A stretch of DNA of 64,000 bases from DATBFG01 sp036558645 (GTDB taxonomy: Bacteria; Acidobacteriota; Terriglobia; Terriglobales; Acidobacteriaceae): NCBI GenBank assembly GCA_036558645.1, contig DATBFG010000105.1, positions 1 to 64,000 on the forward strand. The letters run 5' to 3'. Below, piece after piece: positions 36,101-44,800 of this stretch (the first letter of the stretch is position 1; each line of letters begins with the position of its first letter). The notes under the pieces were generated by a model. It saw nothing but the letters and a program-made list of their open reading frames with translations, made no database searches and was not told the DNA's origin. The position numbers and the translations under genes were made by a program.

Positions 36101-38765
36101 CGAACACCGGCTTGTCAAACTGTTGATAGCGCACCTCGCGTGCGAGATCACTGATCGTCGGGAACATTTCTCGGCTGGTCGTTATCAACTTATCCAGCAA
36201 CTCGCGGAACGATTCGCTGGCATGTGAAGATTGATCTTTAGCATCAATCAGTCGTCTCTCAAGGAGGCACAACATTGGTGCCACGTGCTGCTCAAAACGC
36301 TGGTGAGACTTGTAGACCCAGAAGAGAGCTTCTTCGAGTCGGGGCGTACGCACCAGAGTGGTTATTCCGTAGTGACCTAATATCCGCTTTAGTGACTCTT
36401 TGATATGAGTTGGAAACTTATCATCCGGCGAGTCCAGCGATCGTAAAAACGAAAGAAAGTTAAATAGGTGCGTTTCCGGGCTTGGCACCTCAACTCCGCT
36501 TGGCTCATCCACGATAGGTGTGCGGTGGAACAGCGAACACATGTCGACGAAGATACTTAGAATTTCGTCTTCTTCCGGTTGGACCCCGTCTCTAGTCGCG
36601 CTGCTCTGCTGTCGTGTCAACGATCTGTTGGCCTGTCCCACATCGACATCGAAGCCCAGCATGAATTGCTTCAGTTCTGATAAGGCATGTCGCAGATTGG
36701 CGATGGTTGAATCCGTAGCTCTCGGCAAGATGGCAGAAGGAAGAACAATCCGGTCGCTTTGTGGTGATGTCTGACTAGTTGTTGGATCGATCTGCAACAG
36801 AGCCGCACCGGTATCCACCTGAACATTCGGCATCGTCATCACTCGACGTACTCTGCCGGCGAATGGCGCAATCAGGTCCATTTCCATCTTCATGGCTTCC
36901 AGTACCGCCAGGTGGTCTCCAGCAGCAACTATGTCGCCCGGCTTAACAGCAATTGAAACCACTACGGTTGGAGATGGTGCACGAACAATGCCGCTATCAT
37001 CCCGCCCAATCCAATGCGAAATCCCGTTGACGTCGACAACGAACTCTTGCCCTACACGATTGGCAACGATGTGATAGCGCTCGCCGAAAACCACGAGCCA
37101 TGACTCGTACTGATTGAGTCGCTCAATGGCCGCTTCAATAATGGCCCCATCCAGATTGACACGATATCGTCGTGCGCCAATGCGGTACGTTTCCAACGTG
37201 TAAGAATGACCACAATGGCACAATTCGATCGTATGCCCGACTTCGCTTCGGGCGCGTGGGCGCCCCCTTTCCGCCGATGCATAGAATTGCGCCAGTTCAA
37301 TAGCCAGTTCCGATTCATACGCTTCTAAGGCAGCGGCAATTAGTGCAATTTCAGCATGCTTTTTAGGAGTGGGATTCTTACCCTCACTGAATTGCGGTAG
37401 CCTCTTGCTGTCCACAATTCCGTTTTGAAGATTTGCCTCTTCAAGCAGTTCCAACCATAACGACTTGTCAGTCTGGCTACCGTCGACGACTACGACACTC
37501 TCGCGCAATGTGCTCTGCAGACGCGAAAATGCCTCTATTCGATCTCGCCCGCAGACAGTAATTCTTGCAATCACAGGATCGAGTTTCGCCGAAAAGACTT
37601 CGCCTTCATTGACGGCGCTATCGATACGCACGCCATGACTGGAGGCCATCCGAAATCGTGCGAGACGAAGGGAGTCCCGCACCGTATTACTCCCGGCTTG
37701 CACTATGATGCTGATGCTGTGCCCCCTCGATTGAGGTGGCCGCTCTCCCAAGCTGTGGCCCAGCGCTACCTGTAGCTGTAGCTTCACCAGGTCAACTCCG
37801 ATGACGCTTTCTGCCACCGAGTGCTCCGGCGCGAAACCACTGTTCATCTCCAGAAACAAGAGCTGTTGCGCAACCGGTTCGTACAGGAATTCCAGGGTGC
37901 CTGCGTTTCGGTACCCGGCGACCTCGCATAGATTTCTGGATGCCTCGCGGAGCCAACCCTCCTGCTCTGACGAAAGCGCAGCTGCCGGACATTCAATTAA
38001 CACTTTAAGGTTGTCGTGCTGAATGAGCGTGTCGATTGTTCCTAGTGTCCAGGTGGTCCCCACTTGGTCGGTGATGATGGGAATAGAAATCAATCGTGCG
38101 TTCGGAACTAGCTTTTCCAGGAACACTGTTGGATCGCCGAACGAATCTTGTGCCTGAGTCCGCGCTAGCTCAAACCCATCGTGGAGCTCTTGATCTGAAT
38201 CCACACGATGGATGCCTTGTCCGGAGTGCCCTGTAGTGGACTTCACTAGAACCGGATACCCGATTCGCTGGGCTTCATGCGCAGCCTCTTCCAGCGTATC
38301 GAGCGCTCGTTCACTCCATGGCACGACTGGGATATTGAGCTGCTCAGCCAAAATCTTGGCAGTGATCTTGTCACTCAGGCGACGCAACCCTTCAACGGTG
38401 GGACCGATGAACAGTATCCCTAACTTGCGGCAGACTTCCGAAATTCCGATGTGATTCCCAATAAATCCCCACCCGACCCAGAGTGCGTCTGCATGCGCTT
38501 CCACCAAAGCCTGCTCCACCCGCGTGTAACTCGCATGAACGCTTCTCAGCTTATCCGTGGTGAGATCCGGGACCTGAACTGGCCCGAGCCTCACTGATTC
38601 GTCGGCTTCACGAACAAAGCGTGAGTCACGATCACCATCGGTGTAAAGCGCAATGGTTCGCAATGAACCGTTGGTTTCATGGTTGAGTTCGCGGACGGCG
38701 CGGATAAACCGCATCGCGGCATCACCACGATCCACCATAGCGACACGCTGAAATTCGCGGCTCAT
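33138..38765 (-). CDS. Fused acyl-CoA carboxylase (BC-BCCP-central-CT)
   Basis: A 1875-residue single-chain biotin carboxylase architecture: ATP-grasp biotin carboxylase (about 1-490), biotinyl domain with EAMKMEMD (biotin-Lys626), a long central region (about 680-1330) of ACC-central type (EVKLYRGIHPM, LPSVEDVYLLRAVAKANPKDERLF), and two crotonase-fold carboxyltransferase halves (about 1330-1840; HGGAYVVFSRALNEQL, VIGGAPAAGVVFASEV). The central and CT regions resemble fused actinobacterial/eukaryote-like carboxylases. In BC the glycine loop (TTGHSGQGIH) and EMNSGFAPEH, where EMNxRxQVEH is canonical, are unusual. It lies 55 nt after the megasynthase stop. It probably makes malonyl-CoA, but the substrate could be another acyl-CoA. 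Confidence 0.85.
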   Translation of the reverse strand: MSREFQRVAMVDRGDAAMRFIRAVRELNHETNGSLRTIALYTDGDRDSRFVREADESVRLGPVQVPDLTTDKLRSVHASYTRVEQALVEAHADALWVGWGFIGNHIGISEVCRKLGILFIGPTVEGLRRLSDKITAKILAEQLNIPVVPWSERALDTLEEAAHEAQRIGYPVLVKSTTGHSGQGIHRVDSDQELHDGFELARTQAQDSFGDPTVFLEKLVPNARLISIPIITDQVGTTWTLGTIDTLIQHDNLKVLIECPAAALSSEQEGWLREASRNLCEVAGYRNAGTLEFLYEPVAQQLLFLEMNSGFAPEHSVAESVIGVDLVKLQLQVALGHSLGERPPQSRGHSISIIVQAGSNTVRDSLRLARFRMASSHGVRIDSAVNEGEVFSAKLDPVIARITVCGRDRIEAFSRLQSTLRESVVVVDGSQTDKSLWLELLEEANLQNGIVDSKRLPQFSEGKNPTPKKHAEIALIAAALEAYESELAIELAQFYASAERGRPRARSEVGHTIELCHCGHSYTLETYRIGARRYRVNLDGAIIEAAIERLNQYESWLVVFGERYHIVANRVGQEFVVDVNGISHWIGRDDSGIVRAPSPTVVVSIAVKPGDIVAAGDHLAVLEAMKMEMDLIAPFAGRVRRVMTMPNVQVDTGAALLQIDPTTSQTSPQSDRIVLPSAILPRATDSTIANLRHALSELKQFMLGFDVDVGQANRSLTRQQSSATRDGVQPEEDEILSIFVDMCSLFHRTPIVDEPSGVEVPSPETHLFNFLSFLRSLDSPDDKFPTHIKESLKRILGHYGITTLVRTPRLEEALFWVYKSHQRFEQHVAPMLCLLERRLIDAKDQSSHASESFRELLDKLITTSREMFPTISDLAREVRYQQFDKPVFEKAREEVYSQMEKHLSDLDANRDAPDREERMRAMVECPQPMLGFCSARFRTVEKCFRQLMLEVLTRRYYRIRNIKQFTIRECADRWYASAQYEHHERQVHLFTTHVEYAHLSAAAESLFPMLNEIPASDDVVVDFYVVHPAHLGDSESTQSEICNWINQLGFPRTVSRIVVAIAGNGDGMGCMQHFTYRHNGNAYEEVKLYRGIHPMIGKRLHLWRLSEFDIERLPSVEDVYLLRAVAKANPKDERLFGCAEIRDLTPVRDALGRIVHLPHLERMFMEAVGSMRAFQARRKPHQRLHWNRILLYVWPALDLNPDELGDIIRNLALEAEGIGLEQVVIRGSIPNPDTGQLRDMVVRVSRPCGGDVKITFRPATKLLPVKPFTEYEQKVVRMRQRGMIYPYEIIKLLTPSPDDASTDFPAGEFTEYDLDSDGAMIPVIRPYGQNKSNIIVGVIRNFTKKYPEGMTRVFLAGDPSRDLGALAEPECCRIIEALNLAETMRVPVEWFPVSAGAKISMESGVENMDWIARVLRRLIEFTQAGGEVNLLINGINVGAQPYWNAEATMLMHTRGILVMTPKAAMVLTGKRALEYSGSVSAEDNQGIGGYDRIMGVNGQAQYWAKDINEAGHILLRHYEHTYLANGERFPRRAATIDARDRDVREYPHCTGNGTSFTRVGDIFSNEANPARKKSFDIRRVMLAVTDQDHSPLERWSGMRAAETAVVWDAHIGGYPVCLIGMESRPIPRLGFVPADGPDSWTAGTLFPQSSKKVARAINAASNNRPIVMLANLSGFDGSPESMRRLQLEYGAEIGRAVVNFKGPIVFCVVSRYHGGAYVVFSRALNEQLEVVALEGTYASVIGGAPAAGVVFASEVEARTRKDPRLQALEQSIAKTNKEEQSRLRAQFNELYRVIHSENLGTMAEEFDRIHNVHRALKVGALNKIIPPASLRPYLIDALERGIAAEEKLEVERLGGDHARNNLVAMGETHDTAKAS

Positions 38766-38820
38766 GATCTTCTCTCACGTGGCAAAAAGCTATTCAGTGG
38801 AGACACACGTTCCCCGTTTC

Positions 38821-41800
38821 TCAGGCCATTACGACCTCTGACATCGCGGCCTGCAATGCATTCAAGTGGGCTAGATCGACCAGACCCGGTGCACTTACTG
38901 TCCTGTATCCCCGCACTTCCATCAGGCAGCTGCCGCTCGCATCCACAATTTCGATATCAAGGCTCGCATCTCTCGTGCTGGGTCGAGCCATAGCATACAG
39001 AGGATGTTGCTGCGAAGACTTACCCCCAAATAGTCGTATCCGATCCACATGTTGCGGCAAGCCCATCTTCCCTGTCGTCCCAAGTTCCCAAAGTCCGGCA
39101 GTTTGAAAACACAGTTCGATCAGACGCGGGACAACAATCGTTGGCAGTTCGAAGGGTTCATGGTTTGCAGGCAAAGTCTCGCTGTACAAGCCAATAACTC
39201 GGTCGCGATTCCACCAGGCACGTTCAAGCACCTGGTAAGCAGGGCCATGGAAATAGACGTGATAAATCTCCGACGCGCCAATGATTGAGCCTTTCGGCGT
39301 TCCGATTGGTACCCGTGTTCGCAACTGGGGAACAGCCTTGGTAAACCTCACGTGCCCAGTAAAATGAGTTGTGAATTGCTCTTTCTGATTAGGTAGCCTG
39401 CGGGTTCCAATCAGGCGACAGTCTGCAAAGATCGCATCTTCCTGGACCTGAAACCTTGTCTCTACTGTTACTTGTCTTGGCTCATTGCGATAAAACTTAA
39501 ATGGTGCAAGAAAATCTATGTCTTCGATGGATTGGACGTTCCACCCCGGCAAAATACATTGCGATGCCTCGGCAAACGCCTCGATGCCCATTACCCCCGG
39601 CAACACAGGCGTTCCATCAATCTGATGATCGCGCAAGAACGGTTGCACCTTCGGATCGATCGTAGTTTCAATCGTCAGCCCACTCTCACGATGCATCTTC
39701 ACTAGCTTGCTTAACATCGGTCCTCGAGCAACTTTCTCGAGCAAGGCATCCTCATCAAGCCCACCGCTGCGGTCCCATTCATTCAGCAACGCACCCAGCT
39801 TTTCTCCGATAAGGATTTCCCCTCGAGTTCCTCCTAGAGTCAGTTCGCGGCGGATCATCGGAACACCCGCCTCTGGCGGCAACATATCTATTCCTGCAAG
39901 TTCCATCATTTTGGGGATCGATCCGCGCGTCGCCATGCCTATTCCAGCCCACGCAGTCCAGTCCATCACGATGCCGCGCGTCTCTGGCCGTGTTCTGCGG
40001 AAACTTGATGTGGTCTTGCACAGCAGATCGTTTGCCGAGCTGTAATCGGTTTGACCGGCATTTCCAAAACGGCCGGCGATGGACGAGAACGCTACGGTCG
40101 CGCCAAGTGGCATGTTGCCGATGGCATGCAGCAGGTTGAACCATCCATCCGCCTTAACATCAAAGACCAGATCGAACTCGCGTTGATCCTTATCAGGCAG
40201 GAAGTGGCTACGCTCGATGCCCGCGGCATGAAGCAGTACGTCGATCCGTCGATTCTCCTTTCGCACATGATCGATTACTCGCGACACACTGTCGGCATCG
40301 GTAAGATTGACACTGAAATAACGAACAGTTCCACCCGCGTTGCGTACCGCATCGATGGCTGACTGTGCGGCATTCGCCCGTTCGAGCGCGGATAGTTCTT
40401 TTTCCACAAGTGCCGGAGTCGCCCGCTCGCCTCGCGACTGAATACGCTGGAAGAGTTCGCGCTTAAGACCTTCCTTATCTGATACGAATCGCTTCAAGTC
40501 AGGATTATTGGCGTCAGGTTCGGGAACAAGGTCGAGCAGATAGAATTTCCCTCCGGAGACTGCCGCGAGGTCTGCAGTAATCGCCGAGACAATACTCCCG
40601 GCTGCCCCCGTCACTACAAACACAGTGTCTCGACCCAGAGCAAGGCCTGCTTTGCTGTCGCTCGCAGATTGTTCTTCAAGTCCGATTGTCCAACGAAGCC
40701 CCGACTTGTAACCGATCTCGACCGCCCCCGTATCGCGCAGGGTCTCCGCAATCAGAATGTCTGCGACCTCCGTTGGCTTTCTCGTAGTTTCGAAGTCAAC
40801 TGTTTTTACCAGAGCGTCCATGCGTTCGCGCTTGTACGTTTTGGTAAAGCCCGTTACTCCGCCACCCAATGGTGAAGTCGCACCTGCGGTGTCGTATCCG
40901 TGCTGCCCCCCCAATCGGGTTGCCGAGACCAGAAATGTTTCCGGTGTGCGAATTTGTTCGTACAGCGAGCGCATGGTTGTGTACAGCGCCTTCACACGCA
41001 ACCAGATCGCACCGCGCCACGCATTCACATCCATGTCAACTAGCGTTCCCTCATCATCCAGCGCAGGAAGCCAATAGACTCCCTGAATAGGACCAGCCGC
41101 AATCCAGGTCTTGATCTGATCGATCAAGACATCGGGAGCTGATGTTTCGGTGAGTCGGAGAACGTCGACGTCCTTCAGCTTCAACTGCTGCTCGAGCGCA
41201 TCAGCTACTCCTGACCTGTCTGGCATGACAATGACGCGATGACCCGCCGTTAGAGTTACGTTGGTCTTCTTGCACATTTCGAGAGGCGGGCGAGGGGTTG
41301 GAACCGGAACCCGTCTCGGCACCTTGTTCGCCGCCTCGAAGCTGGCCAGTGCAAGTGGCGATGCGGAAGGAGCCATGGGAGTTTTTACTTCCCCGCCACT
41401 TACAGCCGCCGGATTCTGACGACGATCACGGGCAAACTTGATTACATGCGCGAGGGTGGGAAAGTCCCGCAGCTTGAGATTTTCGTCCCGAGGGATGCTG
41501 TAGAGTGCGCGGACTGCAGCAAACATCTCTGCCTGCTTCACTGTATCGACGCCAAGATCGGCTTCCAGATCAAGATCCAAGTCCAGCATGTCTTTGGGGT
41601 ATCCAGTCTTTTCAGCAACGATTTGCAGGACTCTTTCTTTGATCGACTCCTCTGAATCGGCGATGACTCCGGGAATCTCATTTGCTGCAGGGAGCACTGC
41701 CGGCATCAACACCTCTACTGGTGCTGGCGCCTTACCCGGCCGATTCTCGTGCACAAAGCGAATTACGTGCGCTAGCGTTGGGTAGTCCCGTAGCTTACGA

Positions 41801-44800
41801 TTTTCATCGCGTGGAATGTTGTATATCTCACGAATTGCAGCGAACATCTCTGCTTGCTTGACCGTGTCAACGCCCAAGTCGGCTTCAAGATCAAGATCCA
41901 AGTCCAGCATGTCTTTTGGATACCCAGTCTTTTCGACGACCAGTGCCAACACTCGCTCTTTAACCGACTCGTCCTCACCTTGGGGATCGGCTTGTTCCGG
42001 CGAAGCGGCAGAAGCAGTTGTTTTCCCGTCGTTCTCTGCGGGAGGAGCAGAGGGCGCGCTTGCTAGATCAGGTCGGCTTTCATGCACAAAGCGAATCACA
42101 TGGGTTAGCGTTGGATAATCTCGCAGCTTTCGATTCTCATCCCGCGGAATGTTATAGATTTCGCGAATGGCGGCGAACATCTCCGCTTGCTTGACCGTGT
42201 CAACGCCTAAGTCAGCTTCGAGATCGAGGTCCAGATCCAGCATCTCTCTTGGATATCCTGTTTTCTCTACAACTAGTGCCAGCACTCGTTCCTGTACCGA
42301 TCCATCGAGAGCAGGTGCATTGGGAGGCGACTGAGTCTTGACCACGACCTCACTGACTACGCTCTCAGCTAAAGTAGTGTGCGACGTTTTCTCTAACAGG
42401 TCCGGGCGCTTTTCGTGCACAAATCGAATGACATGCGCCAAGGTTGGATAGTCTCGCAAGCGACGATTTTCATCGCGTGGGATGTTGTAGATCTCACGAA
42501 TTGCAGCAAAGACTTCTGCTTGCTTGACCGTATCGACTCCGAGGTCCGCTTCGAGATCAAGGTCGAGGTCGAGCATGTCTTTGGGATATCCGGTTTTCTC
42601 CACGACAAGCTCCAATATGCGTTCCTCAACTGACAGGCCAGACGCAGCTGTCGGTATCGCGGACACTTGAACCGGCAAGGTCGACGCAACTGTTTCCGCT
42701 GCAGCCGACGTGACCGAAACCGTTTCATCGAGTTTTCGGTTTTCCGTTGACAAAACTGGAACTGCTGGTTTTGAACTCAACACGGTCTCACCGGCTCGTG
42801 AAATGTTTCGTTGGTCGGGCACCCGGAGTGTGCGGTTTACGATCTCAAGGTTGGTTACAGGGTGCCCAGCCATTCGGGTCAGCCAGGAATTCCATGTAGC
42901 TTGATCGATCACACGGTATGAATACCCAAGTTTCTCCGGACTCGTCCGCTTTCCGTTCTTCGCTGCTGTCCATCGCAACAGGACCATGCTGATCTGCGAT
43001 CCGAAACCTGCCCCAAGATGTAGCGCATACTCCACTGGGTAAGAACCGCCTTTTGACAAATTCAACGCTCCCAACTCGGGGTCAATTTCTTTGAAATTCG
43101 CCACCGGCGGCACACAGCCTGTCTCCAATGCCTTCACCGCTACAACGTCTTCAATTCCGGTCGCCATGGCGTGACCAGTAAATCCTTTAGTGTTGGCAAT
43201 GACGATCTGGTCTGCTTTATCACCAAATACTTTTCTCAACGCATGAATTTCGGCCGAGGCGCTTCCGCCACGAGCGGGCGTGTACGTTTCATGCGAAACG
43301 AATACAGTTTTCGGTGCGATTCCTTGGCGCGAAATTCCTCGCCGCGACTCGGCCTGCTTCACTACTGCTTCCATCACTTGGCCAATATGCTGCACGTCGA
43401 GACGCGTTCCGTGGAATGCGCTGTTGGCCGTGACCGAACTCAGCACTTCGCATATCGGACGGATTCCGCGCTCCTTCGCTGCCTCCGCACTTTCCACGAC
43501 GAGCGCCGCCGCTCCCATGCCGATGATCATTCCATGACGGCGCCGATCGAACGGAATTGCGGCTTCCTTCACATCCTCGTCCGTTGCAGCTGCCCCACTC
43601 GCCAGGAAGCCTGCCCCGATCCACTCGATCATGTGGTCAGATGTCACGTCGTCGGAGGAGATGATGACGACACGACTACACCGGCCCGCCCTTATCCAAT
43701 CCTCTGCCAGGGTGATGGCTTGTGCCGTTGTGGCACATGCCGAATTGATTTGCGTGTTGGGGCCACGAGCACCGATAAACTCTGCAAATTGGGAATGTCC
43801 CATCGACAATGCCTTGAACAAGAATCGCCGCTCAAAAATGTACGGCACTCTCTCGATCGAGGAGCGAAGGTCGTTAATTCGTTTCTCAATCTCCCGCAGC
43901 ACAGGTTGGTTACCGTTGCCTGCAACAAGATCTGTACGTAGGCTCTCAAGCATCGCCAAACGATCGCGTTTCGACTGGTCGGCGTAATATCGCGCCATCT
44001 CGTCGGCAAACGAGTCGTAGCCCGGAAATGCCGATGCAAAAATGATTCCTGTATCGTCTCGCATTGCATCCGGCAGGGACCACCGATCGGGGAGCTGTGT
44101 GCCCTTGCTAGTGGTCTTGTAGCGCATGACAAGTGGAATGCCAGCGTCTCGAAGTGCATCAATGCCTGCGCCAATCGCAAGTTGTGTCACTCGATCCAAT
44201 GCCGCCATCCGGTCCGCCGGGACCCCGAATTCCTTCTCGAGATCGAAGGTATTTCCGCGGGCGGCAAGCTTGATCACATCGGCAATTCCGTCAATCGACT
44301 CGAAGGTTGGCCCTCCGTTGTCGCTCTTCACCAGGCGGGTAATGTGCTTATCGAGCATCAACTGGCGGAAGCGGTTGGGGATTGGCTGAATGAACTGATC
44401 GCCCCGCAGGATGCGTCCAATGTTTGCATCGTCAAAAATGTGGTCGGTCCCGGGCAGGCCTAGTGACGCGCCGGTGATTACCACTGGCGCATCATCAACT
44501 CGATGACCGCCTTTGCCGTGATAGAGATCCCATGCACGATCGAGAACGTCGGCAAAAATCTCTCCCAATTCCTGAAAGCGGCCGTCCGGCTGCACAGCCC
44601 TTTCTGTTTGGCCAGACGTAACCACCGCCGCGGGTACCGGTTGAGACTGAGTGTCTGCAACCTTGGCGAGGTCATCGAACGACGCACCTTTCGCACTCGC
44701 GTCGATTCCTTTTCCAAGGCCTGCCGCATACAACGCACATAGGGCTTGGTTAAACGCTACGAGATCACCGCTCTTCGGATGATTCGTAAAAATAGAAATG

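Noticed and set aside
41420..42640. Repeated DNA blocks of about 330 bp resembling a tandem array
   Set aside because: They encode the four ACP domains in one frame and have no spacer pattern, so this is not a CRISPR or non-coding repeat.
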